Shown here piece by piece: positions 47,311 through 56,429 of a DNA stretch of 64,000 nt. Position 1 is the first letter of the stretch; the number at the start of each line of letters is the position of its first letter. The notes beneath the pieces are model-generated. The model saw only the letters and a list, made by a program, of their open reading frames with translations, had not been told where the DNA came from and made no database searches. This DNA comes from Mesosutterella multiformis (GTDB taxonomy: Bacteria > Pseudomonadota > Gammaproteobacteria > Burkholderiales > Burkholderiaceae_F). The position numbers were made by a program, and so were the translations under genes. Where the stretch lies: positions 372,001 to 436,000 of the forward strand of contig NZ_BGZJ01000002.1 in the NCBI RefSeq assembly GCF_003402575.1, in the 5' to 3' direction.

Positions 47311-49500
47311 ATGAAGAGTCTTACGGTATTCGATCCGGCAGCCGCTGACAACACGGGGGCGGGCGATTCCACTCCGGTCCCGGAACTGATCCGGTTCGCG
47401 TCTGACGCCGAATGGCTGAAGCGGAAGGGGGTCGCGGTTGAGCGCTGGAATCTGGTATCGGATCCAATGGAATTCGCGCTGAACCACCGGGTGTCGATGT
47501 TTCTGAAGCGGCACGGCGCGGAGGATCTTCCCTACATTCTCGTAAACGGTGCACCGGTGCTTTACGGCCGCTATCCGACACGGGCGGAACTTGCCGGATG
47601 GTTCGGGGTCTCGCTGAAGCCGACGCCTGAAGACTGTGCCGCGGCAGCGTCCCCCAGGAAACCACAATCCGTCTGGGTGTACCACGCCGCGGCGCTCCGC
47701 CCCTCCGTGATCCACGAGACACCGGGAACGGAATCCGGCACCGGGCTCCGGTTCCTCGACCGCGCCCCGAAAACGCTTTTCTTTACCGGGAAAGGCGGGT
47801 CCGGCAAAACCTCAGTCGCCGCGGCCGCGGCGATCGCGCTGACGCGCGAGGGGAAGCGGGTGCTGCTCGTCAGCGCTGACCCCGCCTCCTCCCTCTCCCA
47901 GATCTTTGAGCAGCCGATCGGGAACACCCTCTGCCCCATCAAATCGGTTCCCGGTCTCTCCGCGATAGAGATTGATCCTCGGCTCGCCGCCTTCGCGCAC
48001 CGCGAGCAGATCGTGAAACCCGTGCGGGATCTGCTCCCCGAATCCGCGATCGCGTCGATTATTGAGGAACTCTCCGGCCCCTACGCGACCGAGGTCGCCG
48101 TGTTTAATGAATTCACGGGACTCATCACGAGCCCCGCGGTCGCGTCGCAGTACGACCACGTGCTTTTTGACACCGCGCCGACGGGACACACGCTCCTCGT
48201 GCTGAAGCACCTCGGAGCCTGGTGCGACTATCTGGAGTCGCGCGTGCAAAACCGTCCGGATCTCGGACCGGATTCGGAACTTGAGCGGCAGCGCCATCAG
48301 TATCAGGCCGCGATGCAGTCTCTTATCAACCCGACAAAAACCCGCTTTGTGACGGTCTGCCGGCCTCACGCGGCTTCTGTCCGGGAGGCCGCGAGAACCG
48401 TGGATGAGCTCCGGGACACCGGGATCGTGAATCAGAATCTCGTGCTGAATGGGGTGCTCCCGGAGAGTGAGGCGGGAACCGGGCCGCTCGCCACATCGAT
48501 TTACGAGTGGGAATCCACGGTCCTTAAAAATCTTCCCGCGCCGCTCCCCGCGCTGCCGCGCGATATCCTGCCGCTGAAGCCCGAGAACCTCGTGGGGCCT
48601 GAGAATATCCGGTCACTCCTTCGGGATGACGGGGAGCCGGCTGAGGATGTCGAATTTGATCCGCCGCCCCCGAGGCCGCTCGCCGATCTCGTGAACGAAA
48701 TCGCGGCCTCCGGCCACGGTCTCATCATGATGCTCGGGAAAGGCGGTGTCGGCAAAACCACGATGGCGGCCGCGGTCGCCGTGCGGCTCGCGGCGCTCGG
48801 CCACAAAGTCCACCTTTCCACCTGCGACCCCGCGGCGCATATCGAGGAGACGCTGAGCAGCACGCTCCCGAATCTCACGGTGTCGAAGATCGACCCCGCG
48901 AAGGAAACGGAAGAATATCGCTCGTACGTGATGGAAACGCAGGGAGCGAGGCTCGACGCCGCGGGACGAGCGCTCCTTGAAGAAGACCTCCGATCGCCCT
49001 GCACCGAGGAAATCGCGGTTCTCTCCGCGATCTCCCGGGTGTTCAGTGAAGCGGCGGATCAGTTTGTCGTGATGGATAATCCGCCGAACGGTCACTCACG
49101 GGTCTTCCTTGACCTCTCGGAAAGCTACCGCAAGGAGCAGGAGAAGAAGGCCGGGAGGACGGACGCGGAAGCCTTCCGCTCCCCGATTCTCTTCCTTCAG
49201 GATCCGACGCTCACCAAGATGATTCACGTGACAGTCGCCGAAACCACCCCGGTAGCGGAAGCACGGTCCCTTGAAGAGAGTCTCCGGAACGTGGGGATTG
49301 AACCCTGGGCTTATATCGTGAACTGCAGTCTCTCGGCCTCCTCGCCTGTCACTCCGATCCTCAGGCAGCGGGCCGCCGCGGAAATCCCGCTGATTAAGGA
49401 AATCAGTGAGCGGTCGCCGCGGCTCGCGATTGTGCCGCTTGTCCGCGAGGAACCCGTGGGGTTCGAGAAACTCCGTCAGCTCACGGAACCCAGCCCCTGA
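47311..49500 (+). CDS. ArsD-ArsA fusion with most metal-binding cysteines lost
   Basis: A 729-residue fusion: an ArsD-like domain (about 1-105, MKSLTVFDPA...GRYPTRAELAGWFG) followed by two ArsA ATPase halves (about 150-420 and 465-725). In true ArsD, Cys12, Cys13 and Cys18 bind As(III); here they are Ala, Asp and Gly. Of the three ArsA metal cysteines, the first (SGACTTE) reads SGPYATE, the second (SCLGP) reads DLGP, and only the third (RSPCTEE) remains. Walker A motifs GKGGSGKT and GKGGVGKT are intact. The DTAPTGH motif is intact in the first half but reads DNPPNGH in the second. ATP binding is likely conserved but not classical As(III) handling. It is the first gene of the group; CGGAGAAC precedes the ATG. 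Confidence 0.85.
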   Translation: MKSLTVFDPAAADNTGAGDSTPVPELIRFASDAEWLKRKGVAVERWNLVSDPMEFALNHRVSMFLKRHGAEDLPYILVNGAPVLYGRYPTRAELAGWFGVSLKPTPEDCAAAASPRKPQSVWVYHAAALRPSVIHETPGTESGTGLRFLDRAPKTLFFTGKGGSGKTSVAAAAAIALTREGKRVLLVSADPASSLSQIFEQPIGNTLCPIKSVPGLSAIEIDPRLAAFAHREQIVKPVRDLLPESAIASIIEELSGPYATEVAVFNEFTGLITSPAVASQYDHVLFDTAPTGHTLLVLKHLGAWCDYLESRVQNRPDLGPDSELERQRHQYQAAMQSLINPTKTRFVTVCRPHAASVREAARTVDELRDTGIVNQNLVLNGVLPESEAGTGPLATSIYEWESTVLKNLPAPLPALPRDILPLKPENLVGPENIRSLLRDDGEPAEDVEFDPPPPRPLADLVNEIAASGHGLIMMLGKGGVGKTTMAAAVAVRLAALGHKVHLSTCDPAAHIEETLSSTLPNLTVSKIDPAKETEEYRSYVMETQGARLDAAGRALLEEDLRSPCTEEIAVLSAISRVFSEAADQFVVMDNPPNGHSRVFLDLSESYRKEQEKKAGRTDAEAFRSPILFLQDPTLTKMIHVTVAETTPVAEARSLEESLRNVGIEPWAYIVNCSLSASSPVTPILRQRAAAEIPLIKEISERSPRLAIVPLVREEPVGFEKLRQLTEPSP

Positions 49501-49712
49501 TAGACGCGGCGCTTTCCGCTCCCTCCCCTCTCTCCTGCGCCCTGGAATCCAGGGCGCGTTTCTTTTAAGCTTTGAAAAACCGGCTTCAGGCGTTATGATA
49601 TTTGGTTTTAAAGCATTGCTACCTATTCCTTCAGACGATAGTCTTACGACCTTCGGGTTGAAAAAAACAAAAGCACGGACATCGTTTTGACAGGAGAGTA
49701 ACGGAGAGAGCC

Positions 49713-51632
49713 ATGAAAACGGGAAAGGGAGCGGGAGCCCCTTCACGCCGAACTCGCCGGACGGGAGAAAAAACGCCTGCAAAGAAGAAACGGGTGACCG
49801 CGGCACGGATGCCGCGCGCCCCGAAAACAGAAGCGGAGCGTCTGCGGGACGCGGCCGCAGCCCTCGCGTACCTGAAAGACGCCCCGAAGCATCTCGTCTT
49901 CACGGGGCCTGTTGGCGCTGGGAAAACATCGATCGCGAGCGGCACCGCAGTGCTTCTCGCGCGGCTTGGGAAACGCGTGCTTCTCGTCAGCATGGATCCG
50001 GACATGAATCTCGCGGAGCTCTTCAATGAGCCGATCGGGAGCTCCGTCACCCCGATTCAATCCGTTCCGGGTCTCTCCGCCCTCGAACTGAATCCCAGGA
50101 AAACCGCGGACCTCTATCGGAAAAAGGTGCTGCGGCCGATGAAGGGGTTCCTGTCGGAAACGACTTTCGCCGCGATCACGGAGCAGCTTTTCGGGACGGA
50201 CACCGAGGAAATTGCGTGCTTTGACCGCTTTACTGCGCTCAGAACCGACCCCAGAATCGAGGGGCCGTTTGATCACGTGATTCTCGACACCGCTCCTTCC
50301 GCTCACACGATCCGGTACCTCGGGATCCCGGCCGCGTGGAATCAGTTTTTTGAGCGGCGTCCGGACGGTCAGGCGTCGATCGCCCTCACCGCCGGTCTCG
50401 GACAGTCCCGCGCGCTTTATGACGAAACGCTTCGGACGCTGAAGGACCCACAATCAACCCGCCTTATTCTCACGGCGACGCTCTCACGCGGCCCGATCCG
50501 GGAGACCGCGAGGCTCGCGGAAGAGTACGCGGACGCCGGACTTCGGAACCTCTCCCTCGTCCTCAACGCCGAGATGGAGAAGGCCTCAGGGGAAGAAGGA
50601 ACGCTTGACGCCGCGGTGTTCAGGCGTCAGCGGCAGGTCCTTCGGTCGCTTCCCAAGGCGCTTTCCGCTCTTCCCCGCACTGTGCTTCCACTGCAGTCCC
50701 GGAGGGCCGCGGGCGCTGACGCGCTTCAGGGGATCTTCCGCTGGGGCACGCGGCCCCCGGAACCGAAACCCACCGCCTGGTACCCGAGCACGAAGACGCT
50801 CGCGACACTCGTGCGTGAACTCCATGACGCGGGTCCCGGCCTTATCCTGCTGGTCGGCAAACGCTCGGTCGGGAAGACAACGCTTGCCGCCGCGATCGCG
50901 CTGCGGCTCGCCGCTCTCGGGGGTGACGTCCACCTCGTGACCACCGACCCCGCGGCGCTTAAGGCGTCCGGTATCCGGGACACGGTTCCGGGACTCGAGG
51001 TCACAGCCGTGGACCCCAGAAAAGAGACCGGGCGGTACCGGGCTCTGACGCTCAGAACGGCCGGGCGCTCGATGAAGGAAGACGAAAAAGCGCTTCTCGA
51101 AGAGGATCTCCGGGGGCCGTGGGCCGAAGAAACCGCGGTTTTTTACGCCGTGTCGCGGTACTTCCGGGAAGCGGAAACACGGTTCCTCGTGATGGATACC
51201 GCGCCTGAAGGCCATACCCTCCTTCTCATTGACGCCGCGGACACCTATCACCGGGCCGCCGCGAACCGTCTTGGGATCGAGCGGACATTCCGCACACCGC
51301 TTGAATTCCTGCAGGAACCAGCTCTCACCCGCGCGATCTTCGTCACGCGGGCGGAACCCTCCGCTCTCCGGGAAACAAAGTTCCTGAAGGACGACCTGAG
51401 GCGGGCGGGAATCGCCCCCTGGGCCTATATCGTGAATGGGAGCCTCGCGGCCGCGGGTCCGATGTCCCCGATCCTTAAAACCTGGGCCGCGGCTGAGGAG
51501 CCGCTCTTCACCCGGGTCGCCGCGAATACGAGGCGCTACGCGGTGGTGCCGCTTGAAAGCGAGAAACCGATCGGAGCCGAACAGCTGCTGAAGCTCACGG
51601 AAGAGGAAGAGCCGCAAACGCCTGAGGACTGA
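49713..51632 (+). CDS. ArsA-like tandem ATPase without metal-binding cysteines, basic N-terminus
   Basis: A 639-residue double ArsA ATPase. There is no ArsD domain; instead residues 1-45 are strongly basic (SRRTRRTGEKTPAKKKR). All three canonical metal cysteines are replaced: SGACTTE reads FGTDTEE, SCLGP reads SIALT, and RSPCTEE reads RGPWAEE. The first P-loop is GPVGAGKT, which lacks the signature Lys of ArsA (GKGGVGKT); the second is GKRSVGKT. DTAPSAH and DTAPEGH are kept. The basic tail hints at binding an anion or nucleic acid. An ACGGAGAG box precedes the ATG, and it lies 212 nt after the preceding gene. The role cannot be classical arsenite activation. Confidence 0.82.
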   Translation: MKTGKGAGAPSRRTRRTGEKTPAKKKRVTAARMPRAPKTEAERLRDAAAALAYLKDAPKHLVFTGPVGAGKTSIASGTAVLLARLGKRVLLVSMDPDMNLAELFNEPIGSSVTPIQSVPGLSALELNPRKTADLYRKKVLRPMKGFLSETTFAAITEQLFGTDTEEIACFDRFTALRTDPRIEGPFDHVILDTAPSAHTIRYLGIPAAWNQFFERRPDGQASIALTAGLGQSRALYDETLRTLKDPQSTRLILTATLSRGPIRETARLAEEYADAGLRNLSLVLNAEMEKASGEEGTLDAAVFRRQRQVLRSLPKALSALPRTVLPLQSRRAAGADALQGIFRWGTRPPEPKPTAWYPSTKTLATLVRELHDAGPGLILLVGKRSVGKTTLAAAIALRLAALGGDVHLVTTDPAALKASGIRDTVPGLEVTAVDPRKETGRYRALTLRTAGRSMKEDEKALLEEDLRGPWAEETAVFYAVSRYFREAETRFLVMDTAPEGHTLLLIDAADTYHRAAANRLGIERTFRTPLEFLQEPALTRAIFVTRAEPSALRETKFLKDDLRRAGIAPWAYIVNGSLAAAGPMSPILKTWAAAEEPLFTRVAANTRRYAVVPLESEKPIGAEQLLKLTEEEEPQTPED

Positions 51633-51670
51633 AATTCAGGACGGCGGAACATCCGGTCATCAGAAAAGCC

Positions 51671-51698
51671 TTGCGGTTTTAAACATATTCACTAAAAT
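51671..51698 (+). promoter_or_regulatory. Promoter of arsR
   Basis: TTGCGG (51671-51676), 16 bp, TAAAAT (51693-51698). The start point would fall near 51705, inside the inverted repeat. Confidence 0.55.
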
Positions 51699-51704
51699 GC
51701 ATAT

Positions 51705-51733
51705 GACTTCTGACGCGCCGCGTGTCAGAAGTC
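51705..51733. promoter_or_regulatory. Inverted repeat, candidate ArsR operator
   Basis: GACTTCTGAC and GTCAGAAGTC form a perfect 10-bp palindrome with a 9-bp spacer at the predicted start point and 33 nt before the arsR ATG. It is well placed for autorepression by ArsR, but as RNA it would form a stable hairpin too. Confidence 0.6.
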
Positions 51734-51766
51734 TGTATTCCGACTTTTACCGTTTTCCGGCACACC

Positions 51767-52123
51767 ATGATCCTTCTTCTCACGCCGCTTCAGCTTTTCA
51801 AGACGCTTTCTGACGATACACGTCTCAGCATCGTGCTACTTCTCCGCGAGATGGGAGAACTCTGTGTCTGCGATATCGGCGCGGCGCTTGATGCCCCGCA
51901 GCCGAAGATCTCGCGTCACTTAGGAATGCTGCGGGACGCGGGGGTGCTTTTGGATCGGAAGGAAGGGAAATGGGTGCACTACCGGCTTTCCCCGCAGATG
52001 CCCGCGTGGGCCGCGCGGGTGATTGAGGAAGCCTGGGAAGCGGATCGGACCGCGGCCCGGAAGCTGGCCTCCAAACTCACCTCGGTAAACGGCACCGCGG
52101 ACGGCAAGTCCTGCTGCGGGTAA
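51767..52123 (+). CDS. arsR: ArsR-type metalloregulator
   Basis: Winged-helix repressor of 118 residues that releases DNA upon As(III)/Sb(III) binding. The classical inducer-binding motif ELCVCDI (Cys33, Cys35) lies in the predicted recognition-helix region. The DNA-binding helix is QPKISRHLGMLRDAG (about 45-59). The C-terminal tail ends SCCG, a second possible metal site. The ATG at 51767 (MILLLTPLQLFK) fits the family start; a GTG-type extension from 51722 is unlikely. It lies 51 nt before the canonical ArsD-ArsA gene, which it presumably regulates. Confidence 0.9.
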   Translation: MILLLTPLQLFKTLSDDTRLSIVLLLREMGELCVCDIGAALDAPQPKISRHLGMLRDAGVLLDRKEGKWVHYRLSPQMPAWAARVIEEAWEADRTAARKLASKLTSVNGTADGKSCCG

Positions 52124-52173
52124 AAATTTTTATTCATTCATATCTGTTTTATCGAATATATACGGAGAACGCC

Positions 52174-54351
52174 ATGAAGAAACTTTCGGTTTTTGACCCG
52201 GCGATGTGCTGCAGCACCGGGGTCTGCGGTCCGGATCCGGATCAGGCGCTGATTGATTTCGCGTCGGATTTTGACTGGCTGAAAGCGCACGGCGTTCCCG
52301 CTGAGCGCTGGAATCTCGCGAATCAGCCGATGGCGTTTGTCCTGAACCACAAGGCGTCCGCCTTCCTGAGGGCTAAGGGGTCCGATGCCCTCCCCCTCAT
52401 CCTCGTTGATAACGAAGAGCGGCTCTCGGGCCGGTACCCCAGCCGGAGTGAGCTGTCCGAGTGGTTCGGCATTCCGATGACAGCCTGTGAGCGGGCGAGG
52501 GAGCTTGAGAAAAGCACCGGGATTTCCGCGGAAGCGGTCTGCGGGCCGGAATGCGGCTGCGGAGAGTCCCCGAAGGCGTCGTCTCAGTCAACCCTGAAAG
52601 ACACGGTCTCGGGGCTGAAGTTCCTCGAAAACGCGCCGCACACTCTCTTCTTCACCGGGAAGGGCGGCGTCGGAAAGACCTCCGTCGCGGCCGCGGCCGC
52701 TGTTGCCCTCGCGGGACTCGGAAAACGGGTGCTCCTCGTCAGCACGGATCCCGCGTCCAACGTCTCCGAGGTATTCGATCAGCCGATCGGGAATCAGGTG
52801 ACCGCGATCCAATCTGTCCCGGGGCTCTCCGCGATTGAGATTGATCCGCAGGCGGCCGCCGCCGCGTACCGGGAGAAACTGATTCAGCCGATCCAGGGGC
52901 TGCTGCCGGAAGAAACGGTCGCTTCGATCACGGAGCAGCTTTCCGGTGCCTGTACGACTGAAATCGCGGCGTTTGATGAATTTACGGGGCTCCTCACGGA
53001 TCCCGGGGTGACCTCTCAGTACGACCACATTCTCTTTGACACCGCGCCGACCGGGCACACGATCCGGCTTCTTGAGCTCCCCGGAGCCTGGAGCCAGTAT
53101 CTCGACGCGAACCCGAATGGAACCTCCTGCCTCGGGCCGGTCTCGGGGCTCGATAAACAGCGGAGCCAGTACGCGGCCGCCGTCCGGTCACTCTCGGACC
53201 CCGCGGAAACGCAGCTTGTCCTTGTCGCGCGGGCTCACCGGGCCTCCATCCGGGAGGCAGCGCGGACGTCTGACGAACTCGCCGGGATCAAAAATCAGTA
53301 TCTGGTGCTGAACGGCGTGATGCCGGCAACCGAGTCCGCCTCAGGCGCGCTCGCGCAAAGCATCTGCCTTCGGGAGCGGAAAGCGATCACGGAAATCCCG
53401 GAGCCACTGAAAAGCCTCCCGCGGGACACCCTCTCCCTCAAGCCCCGGAATATGGTGGGGGTGGACGCGCTTCGAACGCTCTTTATAAAAGAGACCGGGA
53501 CGAAGCCGGAAGCGACCGCTTTTATGCCTCCGGAACCGAAGCCGCTCTCCGATCTGATCGATGAACTCTCAGGCACAGACCACGGGCTCATCATGCTGAT
53601 GGGAAAAGGCGGTGTCGGCAAAACCACGATGGCGGCCGCGATCGCGGCGCGGCTCGCGAAGCTGGGCTTCGACGTGCATCTCTCGACCTCAGACCCCGCG
53701 GCGCATGTGGACGCGGCGCTCGCGGGATCGGTCCCCGGTCTCACGGTCTCCCGGATTGATCCTGAGAAGGAAACGGAGAATTACCGCGCCCTCGTCCTGA
53801 AGACTCAGGGGGCGGGGCTCGATGAAGCCGGGAAGAAGCTTCTCGAAGAAGATCTTCGCTCTCCCTGCACGGAAGAGATCGCGGTGTTCCAGGCGTTCTC
53901 GCGCGTCATCCGGGAAGCGGATAAACGGTTCGTCGTGATGGATACCGCGCCGACCGGTCACACGCTGCTCCTCCTCGACGCCGCGGGCGCTTATCACCGG
54001 GAAGTCGTCCGGAAGATGGGAGAGACGGGAAGCGGCACTACGCCGCTCACGCTGCTTCAGAACCCCGATATGACCCGCGTCATCATCGTGACACTCCCTG
54101 AAACCACGCCGGTGCTTGAAGCGAAGGGCCTTGAAGCGGATCTCAGGCGGGCGGGGATCGCCCCCTGGGGCTATATCGTGAATGACAGCCTGGCGGCCGC
54201 GGACCCTGAGTCCCCGCTTCTCAGGGAACGGGCTACGTCTGAGCTTCCCTTAATCCGGAAGATCGAGTCTGAGTCCCCCCGGACCGCGATTGTCCCGCTT
54301 CAGGCTGAGGAACCGGTCGGAGTGGAGAAACTCCTCTCGCTCACGATCTGA
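52174..54351 (+). CDS. arsA: ArsD-ArsA fusion, canonical arsenite chaperone and ATPase
   Basis: A 725-residue fusion. Residues 1-105 are ArsD, the metallochaperone that hands As(III) to ArsA, with the intact MCCSTGVCG (Cys12, Cys13, Cys18). A linker (about 106-150) adds Cys105, Cys123, Cys127 and Cys129 (CGPECGCG). The ArsA halves follow (about 155-425 and 460-725) with Walker A GKGGVGKT in both, DTAPTGHT in both, and all three metal cysteines (SGACTTE, SCLGP, RSPCTEE). This is the energising ATPase for ArsB. GGAGAAC precedes the ATG. It is the functional reference for the two degenerate paralogues upstream. Confidence 0.93.
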   Translation: MKKLSVFDPAMCCSTGVCGPDPDQALIDFASDFDWLKAHGVPAERWNLANQPMAFVLNHKASAFLRAKGSDALPLILVDNEERLSGRYPSRSELSEWFGIPMTACERARELEKSTGISAEAVCGPECGCGESPKASSQSTLKDTVSGLKFLENAPHTLFFTGKGGVGKTSVAAAAAVALAGLGKRVLLVSTDPASNVSEVFDQPIGNQVTAIQSVPGLSAIEIDPQAAAAAYREKLIQPIQGLLPEETVASITEQLSGACTTEIAAFDEFTGLLTDPGVTSQYDHILFDTAPTGHTIRLLELPGAWSQYLDANPNGTSCLGPVSGLDKQRSQYAAAVRSLSDPAETQLVLVARAHRASIREAARTSDELAGIKNQYLVLNGVMPATESASGALAQSICLRERKAITEIPEPLKSLPRDTLSLKPRNMVGVDALRTLFIKETGTKPEATAFMPPEPKPLSDLIDELSGTDHGLIMLMGKGGVGKTTMAAAIAARLAKLGFDVHLSTSDPAAHVDAALAGSVPGLTVSRIDPEKETENYRALVLKTQGAGLDEAGKKLLEEDLRSPCTEEIAVFQAFSRVIREADKRFVVMDTAPTGHTLLLLDAAGAYHREVVRKMGETGSGTTPLTLLQNPDMTRVIIVTLPETTPVLEAKGLEADLRRAGIAPWGYIVNDSLAAADPESPLLRERATSELPLIRKIESESPRTAIVPLQAEEPVGVEKLLSLTI

Positions 54352-54457
54352 TCCCTCTCACTCTCCGGATAAGGGCAGCGTCTTCATCCGGTTCTCAGCG
54401 CTTTCCTTCACTCAAGTCCTTCAGGCGGTCTGATGCCGCCTGAAGCCGGGGCCCACC

Positions 54458-55741
54458 ATGCTTCCTGCTCTCGCGATCTTTATCCTCACACTCACTCTCG
54501 TTATCTGGCAGCCGCGGGGTCTTGGAATCGGCTGGAGCGCGTCGCTCGGCGCAGTTCTCGCGCTTCTCATCGGTGTTGTGCATCTCAGTGACATCCAGAC
54601 GGTATGGCATATCGTCTGGAACGCGACCGGGGCCTTTGTCGCGGTGATTCTCATCAGTCTCCTTCTCGACGCTTCCGGGTTCTTTGAGTGGGCGGCGCTC
54701 CACGTCGCGCGCTGGGGCGGCGGCCGGGGCGTGCGGCTCTTCACGCTCATCGTTCTCCTCGGAGCCGCGGTGGCCGCGCTTTTCGCGAACGACGGGGCGG
54801 CACTCATCCTGACCCCGATCGTGATCGCGATGCTCGCGTCGCTCGGATTTGGAAAAAAATCCACGATCGCCTTTGTGATGGCGGCGGGCTTCATCGCGGA
54901 TACGGCGAGCCTCCCCCTCATCGTCTCGAACCTCGTGAACATTGTGTCCGCGGATTTCTTCAGCCTCGGATTTTCGGAATACGCCTCGGTCATGGTGCCG
55001 GTCGACCTCGCGTCGATCGCGGCCTCGCTTGCCGTGCTTCATTTCTTTTATCGGAAGGACATCCCAGTGTCATACGACCCCGCGAAACTTGCCGCCCCCG
55101 CGTCCGTCATCCGGGACCGCGGCACCTTTTTCACGGGGTGGGCGGTGCTTTTCCTGCTCCTCGCGGGATTTTTTATTCTTGAGCCGCTCGGCGTGCCGGT
55201 AAGCGCGGTACCGGCTTCAGGCGCGCTCATCCTTTTCGCTGCGGCTCTCCGGGGCCGCGTGATTGACACAGCCCGGGTGCTGAACAACGCCCCCTGGCAG
55301 ATCGTCATCTTTTCGCTTGGCATGTATCTCGTGATCTATGGACTCCGGAACGCGGGGCTGACCAGCCTGCTCTCCTCCGCCCTTACCGCGCTTTCAAAGT
55401 CCGGTGTATGGCTCGCGGCACTTGGGACGGGGTTCCTGTCCGCCTTTCTCTCATCCCTCATGAACAACATGCCGACTGTCCTCGTCGGAGCGCTTTCCAT
55501 TGATGGAAGCACTGCGTCCAGCCTCATCCGGGAGGCCATGATTTACGCGAACGTGATCGGGTGCGACCTCGGACCGAAAATCACGCCGATCGGAAGCCTC
55601 GCGACACTCCTCTGGCTTCACGTTCTTTCTGAAAAAGGGATCCGGATCTCCTGGGGTTTCTATTTCAGAATGGGAGTCGTGATGACGCTCCCCGTGCTTT
55701 TCGTTTCGCTCACGGTGCTCGCGCTGAGACTCTCACTCTGA
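54458..55741 (+). CDS. arsB: Arsenite efflux permease ArsB
   Basis: Inner-membrane As(III)/Sb(III) exporter of 427 residues, about 12 helices, which works alone or with ArsA. Typical ArsB stretches are seen: [17 protein letters not shown] near the start, [17 protein letters not shown], and [16 protein letters not shown] with the later [22 protein letters not shown]. 106 nt after the ArsD-ArsA gene, same strand, so presumably the last gene of an arsR-arsDA-arsB unit. Confidence 0.93.
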   Translation: MLPALAIFILTLTLVIWQPRGLGIGWSASLGAVLALLIGVVHLSDIQTVWHIVWNATGAFVAVILISLLLDASGFFEWAALHVARWGGGRGVRLFTLIVLLGAAVAALFANDGAALILTPIVIAMLASLGFGKKSTIAFVMAAGFIADTASLPLIVSNLVNIVSADFFSLGFSEYASVMVPVDLASIAASLAVLHFFYRKDIPVSYDPAKLAAPASVIRDRGTFFTGWAVLFLLLAGFFILEPLGVPVSAVPASGALILFAAALRGRVIDTARVLNNAPWQIVIFSLGMYLVIYGLRNAGLTSLLSSALTALSKSGVWLAALGTGFLSAFLSSLMNNMPTVLVGALSIDGSTASSLIREAMIYANVIGCDLGPKITPIGSLATLLWLHVLSEKGIRISWGFYFRMGVVMTLPVLFVSLTVLALRLSL

Positions 55742-55935
55742 CTCGGTGAGCGGGGTTCGTTCAGATCTTCGTTATTAAATATAAGAATGACAGAATCTTA
55801 ATATCTGGAAATCAGGGTTATTTTTTGCGGATCAGATTCATGACGCACCGGGGAAAATATCAGGAAAACCCGGCAGAAAATGGGTTTCCTCGCGGCCTCG
55901 GATCAAAAAAACGGAACGCTGATTTTGGTTTGCTA

Positions 55936-55964
55936 TTGACAATGAGTATGAATAAAACTACTAT
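55936..55964 (+). promoter_or_regulatory. Consensus-like sigma70 promoter
   Basis: TTGACA (55936-55941), 17 bp, TACTAT (55959-55964). The best promoter match in the window, and no ORF with a recognisable product follows. Confidence 0.65.
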
Positions 55965-55970
55965 TACAGA

Positions 55971-56229
55971 CGTAGTACCAAGGGCGTTCCGCAGAGTGGT
56001 GTCTGCACAGGGGCCCTCCCGGATGCTGGCGGAAGGAAAGGAGCCGTGCGGTGTTTTGCTCCTTAACCTTTGATGCGGTTGTTCATGGCTTCTTTTCTCC
56101 GCCGGCACATTTTGTATCCTGTAGTTCTTTTACGCCTTGTGAAACTGCTGGCTTGTACTGCTTGGTACCCTGCAGTGATTGGCCCCTTTCAAAGTCCGCC
56201 GGATCTTCGGATCCCGCGGACCTTTTTTT
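55971..56229 (+). ncRNA. Candidate small RNA 1
   Basis: A 260-nt stretch from a consensus promoter to a strong terminator (GTCCGCCGGATC paired with GGATCCCGCGGAC with one mismatch, then T7, ending 56229). No ORF in it has a recognisable product. GTACCAAG (55975-55982) can pair with CTTGGTAC (56161-56168), and AGGGGCC with GGCCCCT; the two pairings cross, as in a pseudoknot or alternative structure. I cannot name the RNA. Confidence 0.5.
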
Positions 56230-56429
56230 GGCCGGAGGGTGAGACGCCGGGCGTATCGCTATTCCGAAAAGTCATATCGACACGAAAACTGTCACCTGAA
56301 ACACAGAAAAAGGAATCCCCCGACGGGTGAAACCGAGAGAATAAAAGGGATTTTCTTGAATAAAGTCAAAAGTTTTACCGCTTTCACTCCGATCCCTGTC
56401 TTTTTTCGTTTTTTCAGCGCATAATATCG

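Noticed and set aside
55825-56330. Short ORFs (82, 63 and 86 residues) in the region of candidate RNA 1
   Set aside because: They overlap in all frames, have no domain and no good ribosome site; the promoter and terminator pattern fits an untranslated RNA better.
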